Source: Rhizoclosmatium globosum
Lineage: Eukaryota; Chytridiomycota; Chytridiomycetes; Chytridiales; Chytriomycetaceae
NCBI GenBank assembly: GCA_002104985.1
Contig: MCGO01000033.1
Span: forward strand, 310,001-374,000
DNA length: 64,000 nt
Direction: 5' to 3'
The notes below the pieces were generated by a model, which had not been told where the DNA came from, ran no database searches, and was given only the letters and a program-made list of their open reading frames with translations. Positions within the stretch are counted from its first letter, which is position 1; the number at the start of each line of letters is the position of its first letter. The translations under genes and the position numbers were made by a program. Positions 44,440 through 54,522 of this stretch are shown here, piece by piece.

Positions 44440-46580
44440 ATGCCTCTCCGACCAGGCACAACTGGACGCGTCCTCCCCTTTCCCGCGTCGCTCGTTCGAG
44501 ACGATGTTCGACTCGACGCGTACGTGGAACTGTCGACAGTCGCGTCGCTTCCCGACCTGAGTGCCCCACCAGAACCACCAACGCCGTCAAACCCGACCGC
44601 AGATCTCCTTCGCCAACCCAACAACAAGCCCAATCACAAACCCTGAAACCCTTGGCTCCTTCAAAACCCCGTTCGCGAGCCCCGTCCTTCTTTGTTCCAC
44701 CTCTAAAGACAAAGTCTCTCTCGGACGATCCTACTGCTCCCGAGGAAGTGGTCGACGAAGCCCCGGCGAAAATCGTGCCGTTCCCGTACAAACTACCTGA
44801 TTTGTTTATGAATATGATTCGCAGGAAACGGCAACTGGAATATGAGGCGAAACATCCTGAGAAGCTGCATACACGGATCGTTGTTGCTGATTATTCCCGC
44901 GCTGTTCATAAGAAGCCGATAGCTCTTGCTGCGGATATCAGTGTAACTGAAGTTGTTCCGTCGTCATCAAGAGTTTCTGTGACTTCAAAAGACGGGAAGG
45001 GCTCAAAATGGAAGAAGAAACGTGAGACAACGAGGTTCGTCCTTCAAGTTATTATAGTTAACTGGAACGGCAGTTATTCTAATATCTAGGGCGAGCAAGG
45101 TTTCTGCACCTGGAGCAGGGGCTGAAAAGATTGACAAGATTGCAAAGTCACCTCAATTTCTTTCACTTGGAGAAGGCAATCCACGCGACGAGTCTCAATA
45201 TGGGAGAATGTTAATGAAGAGGGAAAGGTGAAGGAAAGAGTTCCACAACACCCAGAAACTCCGAACCAAAGCACCGATCAAGTATCAGCAGTTCCAGCAA
45301 GCAAGAAAATAGCAGTACAGAACTATTATCAGTTACAAGCACTTTATCTTCGCGTGCAAAGTCATTCATAAAACTTCAATCAGTTCTTCGACGTCCCTCA
45401 ATGATGCCAAAGATGATGCAGAATCAGCCCATAATATCATGGAAGCAAACTCGTCTATTTCCCCAACGCTTCCTATTCCTCACCCAGCCCTAACGTCTGC
45501 AGTCTCCGCCGGCTCCATCTTTACAAAGACACCCAGTACCGACGGCCTTTTCCGCCTCCAAATTAACACCTCTCATCCAACATCCTCGGTCAACCTTCTC
45601 GGTTCTAACAGTCCCCGCCAACAAAGCCAAATAATCTCAACCCACTCCCCCGCTTCAACCTCTCCTCCCGCTACAACTTCCGCACCCCACCAAACCCCTT
45701 CACAACCACAGTCGTAACCCCCACCGGAAAACGCGTGCGAATCGTCAACGTCCCTAACCCAGACACACCCTTCCGAAAGCTCCAAACCCAAGAACTCGAC
45801 CTCCTCCACAGTTTCCTCCTCGAACGCGGCGAAACGTCGATATCGCGAGACTTGCTCTCCCGCGCGTTTTATATTCCAATGGAAATTGCGAAACCAAGTA
45901 TAAACGTAACCAAGTACTTCGTGGGTTGGACTCACCAGAACGCTTTCGCATCGCCGACGGACACCGTTAGTCGATTCAGAGGATGAAGAGGTTCTAGACC
46001 AGATTTATCACGGGACGTACAAGACGCGTCGTGGGAAAGGGATTCTGCCCACGCATAAAGTCGCTGTGGTTCCGAAAACCGTGCCTGACGATGATGAGGT
46101 TGTGGATTCGATTGCGCCGAGGACGTTGACGTGGTGGTCTGCGGCAGAGTATCGGAATCTGCGTGGTGGGTGGGAAGAGAGGAAGATGAAGCGGGTGAAG
46201 GAGTTGTTGGTGGCTGAACAGGGGAAGCGGCTTGTGAAGGAGCCGTTTAATTCGTTTGTCAAGAGTCGGGCGGTTACACCAAGCAAGAATACGAAACACA
46301 CGAAGCGATTTGATTTGGGGACTGGGGCTGTTGGGAAAGAAGTCGATGACTTACCTGTAAACTGGTTCCCACACCACCGTCTTCAAGGAGGCGGAGGGCG
46401 GTTAAGGTGACCCCAAATTTTGTTGTTCCTGGAAGTAACAAGGCGGAGGAAGGGATCAGTGAAGTCATTTTTGGAGGAGATGGTTGGAGCAGGTCAACAA
46501 CACCAGCAGGAATCCCCATCCATCCTGAAATATTACACGTCCAACAATCATATTCCAAGTACAAGCCTGGTGTATTATGA
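44440..46580 (+). CDS. Unrecognised multi-exon gene
   Basis: Not recognised. The ATG at 44440 begins MPLRPGTTGRVLPFPASL, followed by a Pro-rich part (SAPPEPPTPSNPTADLL). Coding-like blocks follow in changing frames: FPYKLPDLFMNMIRRKRQLE, FRKLQTQELDLLHSFLLERG, YHGTYKTRRGKGILPTHKV, TLTWWSAAEYRNLRGGWEER, FDLGTGAVGKEVDDLP and a C-terminus VIFGGDGWSRSTTPAG. Two junctions are good introns: one at about 45900-45972 (giving AKPIDSEDEEVLDQIYHG) and one at about 46359-46406 (giving DDLPVTPNFVVPG). The change of frame near 44600 has no obvious intron and may be a missing base. The protein is basic and probably nuclear; no domain was recognised. Confidence 0.5.
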
Positions 46581-46698
46581 AAATAAAGTACTCAACGAAC
46601 AAAAAGACACGAAAGCTCCACTCTCACGCCCAAGAATCAAAGTAAATAAACCAACGGAGACACTTTCACAGAAAGCATTCCCTTAACGCACACATGTC

Positions 46699-47988
46699 TC
46701 AGATTGCGATACCATTTTTGGCGCATTCCATACGAACCAACTCGAAAACCTTCAACAGCTTGTTTCGTGCACCCATGGCAGCCACACCTCTCGCCTCCAA
46801 CTCTGCATCCGTCATAACAACCATCTGCCTCCATGTACATCCCTCGAAGAAGGTGAATACTTGTGCAAGCGAAGTGATCTCAACCAAGTCGGAACGTCTA
46901 CAACAGAGAGATATAAGTGAACTCCGAAACTGACATGAAGCCCTCCTTACCATTAATGATATTCAAGTCAACAACCTCTGGAATCTTTCCCTTCTCTTAT
47001 GTCCTCCAACAACAGGCTGTCCAAAGTCATCGTAATCACTGTAATCCGATCCCCCAGTTCCAGTATGTCCCGCCCCCGATCTCGACCTCCAGAAGTAGCC
47101 AAATTGACATGTCCCCATCCGTCTCCCGGGTGCGGCAGAGACGATACAGTTCGGTTTGGAATCACAGGACTTTGCTGCGGCATTCCGAATCCACCAGGCG
47201 ACACAGGATTACTCGGCATCATAGGAGACACAACAGGCGTGGACCAATCGGCTTGCGCAATAGCTTGGTCGATTGGAGTCTTTGGGTGTTCCATTGACAA
47301 ACGGAGTGAGTTTCCAGTTGCGATGGAGAGGAGATCGATTTCGTTCGCTGTGTTTGTATATATGTGGGATAGGATAGGATTTGTGTAAGCCGTGGATTGT
47401 GATAGCGATTGTTGTGAAGTGTGATTACATTTGAGAGGGTTGGGTGCAGACGAGTGTTTGACGCCGACACCGATTGGAGAGACAGTGCTCAGAGGCAGCG
47501 CACCCGAGTCCTTTGCCGCCATTTGCTGCAACACTAGAAACGCAAACAGTTATAAGGGATTGATGTGAACAGCCACAGTCAAACAACCACCACGCACTCA
47601 CCCGTGATAAAGAAGCGGACTTGCACAGGCGTAGTATGCTTCAGCAACGCATAAAGCGCCGAGTCGTTCTGGATCGCTGAGGACCGAGAACCACTGCTCA
47701 ATCGCCTTCAACTCGTCTCTGAAGCCGTCGTCGAGCTTCGCCGCGGCCATCTGTTCAAGCGTTGTTTCGTAGTAGCTGAGGTCGCTGAACCATTGGTTGA
47801 TTGCTGATGAAATGAGAAGCCGATTAGTCAGACCCGGAACTATTGGTGCGGCGGTTCAAGTGTTGGTCGTCGCCATTCGGCCCATGTGCCAATACTCTCA
47901 ATCACTCTCTAAGCGTGAAGTACAAACCTTTGGCTTCCGGGGTGCTTTGAGTTGGAAGGAGGTCAGAGTGTGGTCGGTTGGCGTCCAT
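46699..47988 (-). CDS. VTS1: RNA-binding protein VTS1/Smaug-type (SAM domain)
   Basis: Binds stem-loops in mRNA and recruits deadenylation factors. The start [16 protein letters not shown] lies at 47988; an intron of about 160 nt leads to the signature N-terminal block [18 protein letters not shown], then [20 protein letters not shown] and [11 protein letters not shown]. The middle is Ser/Pro-rich. The SAM domain has [16 protein letters not shown] in one frame and [39 protein letters not shown] in the next; one missing T in the run near 46846-46852 accounts for the break. The protein ends [10 protein letters not shown]. Identity is secure from both ends. The 5' neighbour on this strand is the calcium sensor, whose stop lies about 110 bp upstream of the VTS1 start. 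Confidence 0.9.
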
Positions 47989-48099
47989 TCTTGGTCAACG
48001 GTTCTAATCACAAAAACTGAAACTGAACTGAAACCAATTCGAAACTATATTCCCCCGGATCCCTACGGTTTCATGTTTATTACCTGGAAAATTCATTTT

Positions 48100-48852
48100 T
48101 TACACTAAGTATTGAACAGCAAGAGCTTCCATGGTCGTGGGGTCATTTTGTGCCCCCTTCACAAAGTCCTGTAACGAAAGTTTCCATCCCCATCCTTCAA
48201 AGAGCGTATCAGTATTCCAATGAATTTATGCCAGAAGACTTACCATATCCATCATTCCAAACAGTTTGTCGACTCTCTTCTCTGGGTGTCTTCATCAACT
48301 GCATGTTTCACAGCCGGTCCACCATCGTATAAATTGCAGATACGACTTGAATCATTTCATCACGCGTTACGTATCCGTCTCCATTCACATCATAGAGCGT
48401 GAAAGCCCATTGAAGCTTTTCAACCTCTGTTCCTTTGTTGAGACTGAGACGGCGCTCACAAACTCCTTGAAGTCAATGAAACCTTTTTAGAATATGTTAA
48501 GTTGCGATCAAAATTGGAGTTACCGTTCTTGTCAACATCAAAGAGGTGAAATACGCGGCCAGCATAGGCATCTGGATTACCCAAAGGAAAGTACTGTTTA
48601 TACATGTCTTTGAACGCAGCCTTTGTGAGAGATCCAGTTGGCATTCCTTCATGAATCCCTTTACCTACAAACAGGTTGAGATGACTTTGAATGTTGACAG
48701 CAGGCACAAACCATTCTTGGAGCTCCTTCTTCTGGACTGTATTAACCAAATTAATCCAGTTATTCCGAGAAACTCAATAAGCACTCACAATGAGTGTCCC
48801 TCTCCAACGCGACTGCCTCACTGTTTGGAAGTTTTGATGCCTTGTTCCCCAT
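48100..48852 (-). CDS. NCS1: Neuronal calcium sensor / frequenin-type EF-hand protein, frame broken
   Basis: Myristoylated calcium sensor that in fungi regulates phosphatidylinositol 4-kinase. The start [18 protein letters not shown] has the N-myristoylation pattern. Family blocks follow: [93 protein letters not shown], and the end [14 protein letters not shown]-hands 3 and 4 are recognisable. Frames change at about 48640, 48432, 48319, 48285 and 48182, each explained by one missing base in a short homopolymer (G, C or A), with conserved residues in phase on both sides. Assembly error is much more likely than decay. Introns separate the first exon and the segment after DVDKN. Starts diverge from the ASCH/2OG gene with 27 bp between. 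Confidence 0.85.
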
Positions 48853-48879
48853 TTCAGTTGAAAAAACACACTCAAACGA

Positions 48880-50390
48880 ATGTTTCTCGCCCTCGAAGTC
48901 CAGTCGCCATGGGCTCAGATGGTTCTAACTGGTTCAAAGACGATAGAAACGCGCCGATACCCGTTTCCGCCTCAACTAATCGGCAAGAAGGTTTGGATGC
49001 TGGAGACACGACAAGGAACAGTCGGCACATCGGCCCTCGGAGATACTGTTCGACTCACAGACAGCATTCGCATCACCGGATCGTTTGTGGTCTCTGAGTG
49101 CATCAAGTACGAGACACTTGAACAGTGGGACGCCGACGAACTTCGACACAGAGTTCCTCGCGATTCGCCTTACCGATGGAACGGCGATATCGACGTTTAC
49201 GGATGGATTGTTTCTGAGCCTGTTATTGAATCTCTTACTTTGGATACTCCACACAATGATTTGGTCTTGGAACGACTGTATCGCTCACTTTTCACCCTCT
49301 CTCTTGTTGTACCAACAGTCGACATCTCCGTGCTCTCCAATGACATCTTGGCTCTCATCAAAACGCAATGTGAACATGTTGGATTCCTTCGCGTGACTCA
49401 TGATAGCATTGATTCCAGCATTGTCGCAGCAGCCCATTCTGCCGCAAAGGCCTTCTTTTCGCTACCTGATGCAGAAAAGAATCCGCAAGCAAGTACAAAA
49501 TCAAGAAAACAAACGACTCGTTCTGTAGCACTGGATATCGTGGCGCTGAAAACGGAGCCAACAATATTGGTGGTCGCGAGTCATGGTCTTGCACCCGCCC
49601 CGATTACGCTGGAACCAACACCGACGCTTACTATACATCCACAACAGGGCGTAAAAAGTTTTCAGTAGCCCCAGACCCACAAGTTCCATGGCCAACCACC
49701 CTCCCGCACTTCCAACCTTCCATCGAGAACTACTACAACCTAGTACAAGACCTCTCAACCCACTTATTCAAAGCCTTCACTAAAATCCTCAACTTACCCA
49801 ACGAATCCACCCTCCTCGACATGTGCCGCCGTCACACAAGTACACTCATGTTGAGCAACCACAGACCAGGATACACAAGCCAAGCCGTATTGACTCCACA
49901 CGCAGACATAACATGTTTCACGATCCTTACGCACGATGACTCCATCGCCGCAAGCGGAACCGACTGTTTACAAGTCGTGAACCCGTATCACGACACCGAC
50001 CCTCGCCTAGGTGTATGGATTCCTCTAGCGCGTGCCCCAAAATCAAACAAGGCGTGTTTTCTGGTGAACATTGGACAAATAATGGAACGTTGGTCGGCGG
50101 GGAGTTTGAAAGCAACTTTACATCGTGTTGTTCGGAACAGTGGGGCTGTGCCGAGGGCTGTGGAATCTCGTCGACAGGCGCTAGTGTATTTCCAGAATAC
50201 GGATTACGATGCCGTGTTGGAACCTTTGGTGCAAAGTTCTGTGAGTGTGCGATTTGAAAAGGAACAGATGGTAGAGTATGAAGCGAAACGAATGGCGGCG
50301 TTGTATAACGGCTCTGATCAAGTTACTTTGTTCAAGTGTTACAATCAGGATGTACTTTATCGCGTTCAGAACCTTCAACTTCTTGATTAA
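48880..50390 (+). CDS. ASCH domain fused to a 2-oxoglutarate/Fe(II) oxygenase
   Basis: No intron seen. Residues about 1-125 are ASCH-like: ALEVQSPWAQMVLTGSKTIE, then TRRYPFPPQLIGKKVWMLE, with GKTIETR-type core and the GDIDVYGWIV strand. After about 25 residues begins an isopenicillin-N-synthase-like dioxygenase: VPTVDISVLSNDILALIKTQ, FLRVTHDSIDSSIVAAAHSA (the DIOX_N helix), then the oxygenase core, PHADITCFTIL (His and Asp iron ligands) and LKATLHRVV (distal His), with RRQALVYFQ for 2OG binding. The frame shifts once at about 49490 and one extra A in the AA run repairs it, giving KYKIKKTNDSF then CSTGYRG. About 500 residues. ASCH domains bind nucleic acid or small bases, so the pairing suggests a modified-nucleotide substrate; that is inference. 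Confidence 0.78.
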
Positions 50391-50437
50391 AAATAAACGT
50401 ACAATTATGCTCAAAATTACAGTTTTATTTATAGGGT

Positions 50438-52012
50438 TTATGCAGAAGAGGGTAGATCAGAAGGGGGTAAGGTGATGCAATCATATCTTTCATCCTGAAT
50501 TGCATTCATCATTGTGTCAAATGGAGTAATTTCTTCACCCTTCAAGACAGCCTTCAAAACGTGTGGGGAATAGCCACTGACAAGAGACACGTTTGGCATT
50601 GCTGAAGTGGTGGGGAAATCCGAAGAACAACCGTTAACGTTCCAAAATACCAAGTGAGGAACATTATACCCGGCAGCCTTGTACTTTGAAGCAAGAGCAT
50701 GGTAGTTTGTATTGCCGTCATTAGCGCAATCAAACTGCATGTCTGACACAACAATGAGTCGTTTAGGCATAGCATCTTGTCTCAAGTTCCCTCTCTTTGC
50801 AGTGTCAAGAATGAGTTCCAATGCAGCCTGGAAGTTGGTACTTCCACCCCATGGAGCATGCTGTAAACAACGAACTTGATCTCGAAGGGTTGACCCAGTC
50901 ACCATATGGAAGCGTGGAGTTGATTCGAACGTCATAACAAGACCCTCCCATGCGCTTGAGGTGAGCTGAGAGACAAGAATACCAAGTGCGATCGAAATCT
51001 GCATTGGCAAGCCAGACATACTTCCCGACACATCCGACATGACAAGAACGTTGGACAGATCCCCAAGTTCATGCCCCTTTGACAGCATGACTTTCCACTG
51101 TGCCTCTACAAGTTGATCCACCTCATTGAATCCCTGGGTCAAATAATGGTCCACAATTTGGTGCGGAAACAAGTCCTTTGTATTTACTTTTGTTTCCCCA
51201 CTGGCAAGAGATTGCTTGTATTCCGCAAACCGGACACCAGAGTTGCGGTCAAATGCTTTACCGGGACGCCCATGAATCTTCATTGCAACAGAGGGAACGT
51301 GGCTGAACTGAATACCCTCCCAATCCTTCGCACACATTCTACGTTCCAGGATATCCAACCGTTTACGAAGAGGCGAAAGATACATTTTCCGCAGCTCGGA
51401 CGAGTTCTTGAGTCCAAGTTTCTTTGCGAGTTTCTTGTTTACTCTCGTCTTTTTGTCCTCGCTCTTGTTCTCTGAGGGAATCCACTTTGCCGCCAGAGAG
51501 ATTGACGCCGCCTCGTCTTCGAGAGCGGCAAGGTCCTTCTTCAACTGAGTCGCCCAGAGCTCGAGAGCCTTGTCTTCGAGAGGCGTGTTCATGAGAGCGA
51601 TTGCGTCGTCGAATCGGCCAAACTTTGCAACGAAGCTGTCGAGATTGTGTTCGAGAAAGAGTTGTTTGTGAGTTGCGAGCCATTCGAGAAAGTGGCGGCC
51701 GAGAGATCGTTCGCCCTTTCCCCCGCGAATGTCCCGAACAAAGGCACCGATTTTGAGAGTGTCGAGCGGGTTTTCATCGAAGGCGGCGGCGGCGAGAGCG
51801 GCGAGGCGCTGCGAATCGAGGCCGCGACTCGTCGAGTAGAAGAGGTCGACGCGTGCGCTGCCCGTCGTTGCGTGCGACACGGCCCCGTTCCACGTCGATG
51901 AAGTGCCGGGCGTTGAACTTGCGAGGGCGGCGCTGCGGAAGGTGCTCATTGGCTTGGCGATGGTGCTTGCTCGCATTGCAGATTCAGGGCGCTCAATATC
52001 TAGTGATTTCAT
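50438..52012 (-). CDS. DUF2828 family protein with a vWA-like domain
   Basis: Intronless, 524 residues; an internal Met at position 13 or 22 could be the real start. The DUF2828 part shows IGAFVRDIRGGKGERSLGRHF, the core family signature, then FGRFDDAIALMNTPLEDKAL and FSHVPSVAMKIHGRPGKAF, and EYKQSLASGETKVNTKDLFP. The C-terminal half is vWA-like, with a perfect MIDAS motif DVSGSMSG, and later APWGGSTNFQAALELIL and RLIVVSDMQFD, the second and third metal sites. Members resemble the Ro60/TROVE layout, but no role is established for DUF2828 in fungi. The frame is intact. Convergent with the ASCH/2OG gene (about 45 bp between stops). Confidence 0.9.
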   Translation of the reverse strand: MKSLDIERPESAMRASTIAKPMSTFRSAALASSTPGTSSTWNGAVSHATTGSARVDLFYSTSRGLDSQRLAALAAAAFDENPLDTLKIGAFVRDIRGGKGERSLGRHFLEWLATHKQLFLEHNLDSFVAKFGRFDDAIALMNTPLEDKALELWATQLKKDLAALEDEAASISLAAKWIPSENKSEDKKTRVNKKLAKKLGLKNSSELRKMYLSPLRKRLDILERRMCAKDWEGIQFSHVPSVAMKIHGRPGKAFDRNSGVRFAEYKQSLASGETKVNTKDLFPHQIVDHYLTQGFNEVDQLVEAQWKVMLSKGHELGDLSNVLVMSDVSGSMSGLPMQISIALGILVSQLTSSAWEGLVMTFESTPRFHMVTGSTLRDQVRCLQHAPWGGSTNFQAALELILDTAKRGNLRQDAMPKRLIVVSDMQFDCANDGNTNYHALASKYKAAGYNVPHLVFWNVNGCSSDFPTTSAMPNVSLVSGYSPHVLKAVLKGEEITPFDTMMNAIQDERYDCITLPPSDLPSSA

Positions 52013-52618
52013 TGCGGCGAAGTTGAGAGTGGTTCAGTCAGAATAGACAAGTCCGCAGTTTGAATGTCGCACTCCAGACACGCCGCACCTCTTTCTCCAT
52101 TGTCATAATAAATCCTAATTAACTATTGTCACATTTTATCACAAACTGAATTGCCATAATTGTGATCGTTTAAATAAAAGGGATTATTTATCTCATCTAG
52201 ATTACCTCTCATATTATACCTTCGTTATTGGATATTTAAATCACTATTGGAAGGATTCTGTAAATGGCTGACTCTTATTAAACCCTGAATCAATATGTTA
52301 CAAATTATCAACAAATGTCCAAATTATCAACAAATGTCACAATTTATTTAGGTGACAGTTTTTAGAACTTAGCATTTGAGCTGAGGCAAAATCTTGCTTT
52401 GGTTGCGTAATTTGCGCTGTTCGTGGATGGATTTTGGCAGGATTTTGCGTCACATTCGCTTGATTATTGTTCATTTTGGGCTCCATTCGTTCAGTAGTCA
52501 TAGAATGGGGTAACTAACAGTCATTCTCAGTTAATTTCTGGTGCAAGGATTTCAGAAGGTCAGCTGCTTGCCTGATAGTCAAACACAGTGATAAATTAAT
52601 AACCCTCACGGACAGCCG
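52013..52618. other. AT-rich intergenic region
   Basis: No gene found between the DUF2828 promoter and the tRNA. It contains a small tandem duplication, listed separately. Confidence 0.4.
52302..52338 (+). repeat. Tandem 19-bp duplication
   Basis: The unit AAATTATCAACAAATGTC occurs twice in direct succession with one extra C between, in an AT-rich intergenic stretch. A minor tandem duplication with no evident function. Confidence 0.85.
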
Positions 52619-52690
52619 TGTTGTGTAGTGTAGTGGTTATCACCCTGGTTTTTGATACCAGTAACCCCGGTTCGAATCCGGGCACGACCT
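52619..52690 (+). tRNA. tRNA-Gln (anticodon TTG)
   Basis: A full cloverleaf: D arm GTG...CAC around TAGTGGTTAT, anticodon stem CTGGT/ACCAG with loop TTTTGAT (anticodon TTG at 52652-52654), T arm CCCGG/CCGGG with loop TTCGAAT, acceptor 3' strand CACGACC and discriminator T, as in other fungal tRNA-Gln. No intron. A box and B box (GGTTCGAATCC) are intact. The acceptor stem pairs at 2-7 (with one G-T pair), but T1 faces C72. A run of four T follows about 8 bp downstream, fitting a Pol III terminator. Confidence 0.92.
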
Positions 52691-53056
52691 CACGTAGCTG
52701 TTTTATTCGTGTTGAGTTAGTTGAGGTGGGTGGTGTTGGTTGAGGGTGATGATGTTGGACGCTACCTTTCCCACCTTTCTCTCTTTCCTATTTTATACGT
52801 ATCATAAATAGGATCTTTTGGGTTTGTTTTAATGCTCCATTATGTGAGGCAATCTTGAAACCCACATGTTGGTCTCGGAGGAAAGACAGAGACCAAAGAG
52901 CGCGAAATAACTGCACGCATTTACTTTTCTTAGTATGTATTATAATGAGTTACTGTTCCGGCAACTCGGCGGCCCTTCTTGCCGCCCGCACCTGTTACAC
53001 CAAACTTTCACCCTTCACAGAGCCCTCCCTCATCCTTTCCTTAATTTTCCCACAAA
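52691..53056. other. Intergenic region after the tRNA
   Basis: Contains the tRNA terminator T run and the promoter of the following gene. No further gene seen. Confidence 0.4.
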
Positions 53057-53581
53057 ATGCGTTCAAGTTCTCCCCCTTCTGGTCTCCCCTTGGTTCGAAA
53101 GCCTCCTTCTCCTCGTCCAGTTCCGTGCAGTCGTTGTAGGGCAAGTAGAAGAAAATGTGAGGCAAGTGGCACCAACAGTTGTGCACGATGTGTTCGTCTT
53201 GGTCTTCCCTGTGTGCGACCATCACAACATTCATTTGTTGGTTTACGTTGTGGTGAGATGGATGTGATTCTAAATCCCAAACAACCCTGTACTCTGTCAA
53301 GGCCACAACCAATATCGCCATCACTATCTGAATTGCAAATGCACCAATACTTGAGTCCACCTTTTGAATGCGTTGTTAGAACTCCAAGTAAACCAAGATT
53401 GTCTGAATCAAGCTTCAAAGTCCCTTGTGAACGCCCGTCTTCATCACCCAAATCTCTTGCAATGTTAACAAGCAGTACTAAACTGCATTACAAAAGAATC
53501 AATCCTCTAAATTCCATGCTGGCACTTTGGGACAAGCCTTTAGAACAACAAATTGATTCTACGGGGTTCCTTTTCGATTAA
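53057..53581 (+). CDS. Small Zn2Cys6 binuclear-cluster protein
   Basis: Intronless, 174 residues. Residues about 23-52 form a fungal zinc cluster: C-x2-C-x6-C-x7-C-x2-C-x6-C (CSRCRASRRKCEASGTNSC, then ARCVRLGLPC). Basic residues in the first loop fit DNA binding. The rest is Ser/Pro-rich without a recognisable activation or dimerisation domain, and there is no fungal-specific transcription factor domain. Too short for a typical regulator (usually over 500 residues), so it may be a truncated or accessory factor. Likely nuclear. Confidence 0.8.
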   Translation: MRSSSPPSGLPLVRKPPSPRPVPCSRCRASRRKCEASGTNSCARCVRLGLPCVRPSQHSFVGLRCGEMDVILNPKQPCTLSRPQPISPSLSELQMHQYLSPPFECVVRTPSKPRLSESSFKVPCERPSSSPKSLAMLTSSTKLHYKRINPLNSMLALWDKPLEQQIDSTGFLFD

Positions 53582-53691
53582 ATATCAGAATATTAAAATA
53601 TTTCAATATAATGCTTCATTTAATCTTAGATATATGAATAGGTTCAGAAGAAACGGGTGGGAGCCTCCAAAAAAAAAAAGCCGCAACCAAA

Positions 53692-54393
53692 TGAGTCACC
53701 AACCCTCCTGGATCGCCCACGTCGACCTGACCTCGCTCGACCGCACCAAAGAAAGCACTGCCAGCATAACAACCCTCGCGCACACCGCATCCCGCCTTAA
53801 CACCGCCTGTGTCTGCGTGTACTCCGAACGCATTGTGGAGGCCAAATCAGCAGGCCCCTCTATCGCAGTTGCCACTGTCGTCAACTTCCCCGACGGCTCA
53901 GACTCTCAATCGGCCGTCGTTGCTGAAACTGTGAAAGCTGTTGAATCTGGTGCAACAGAAATCGATGTTGTTTGGAACTACAAGGCCTACAAGGATGGTG
54001 ACGTGGACGCTGCAGTTGCTCCTGTCGAGTGGGTCGCTCAGGCCGTGAAGGATAAGTCGAATGTTCAGATTAAGGTTATTCTGGAGTCTGGTGCGATTGA
54101 GCCATCAACCCTTCGGAAGGCGTGTGATCTCGTGCTGGCTCACTTTGACGATGCACAAAGAGTGTATTATTTGAAGACATCGACAGGAAAGAATGGGTTT
54201 GAAGGGGCCACGATTGAGTCGGCGACCACTATCCTTGAAGCTTAAGGCTGCCAATAAGTTTGAGCACGTTGGTCTCAAGGTTTCTGGCGGTGTCCGCACT
54301 GTGGAACAGGCCGAGCAATATTATAAGTTGGCTCAAAGCTATGGATGCAAGCATTTCCGCATTGGCGCGTCTTCATTATTGGATGGTTTCTGA
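53692..54393 (+). CDS. Deoxyribose-phosphate aldolase, frame broken near the 3' end
   Basis: Class I aldolase cleaving 2-deoxyribose 5-phosphate to acetaldehyde and glyceraldehyde 3-phosphate in deoxynucleoside breakdown. Starts MSHQPSWIAHVDLTSLD. Core motifs: TACVCVYSERIVEAK, VATVVNFPDGSDSQ, ATEIDVVWNYKAYKDGD, VKVILESG-like IKVILESGAIEP, and the Schiff-base Lys in YLKTSTGKNG. At about 54242 the frame changes: the first frame stops after TILEA, and the next continues KAANKFEHVGLKVSGGVRT (second conserved Lys), then YGCKHFRIGASSLLDGF. An extra T or two missing bases explain it. No intron fits. The family is rare in Ascomycota, which agrees with an early-diverging fungus. Confidence 0.88.
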
Positions 54394-54522
54394 GACAAAT
54401 GCCAGTAAAACACCTCGTGTTCAATATGCATTTACATTCTCGAAGTCCAAAGCTGCTAAACTGATGTTCTGAAGCCTCTTCTTTCTTTTTGTTCTCACCA
54501 ACCACACCAACACCAACACCCA

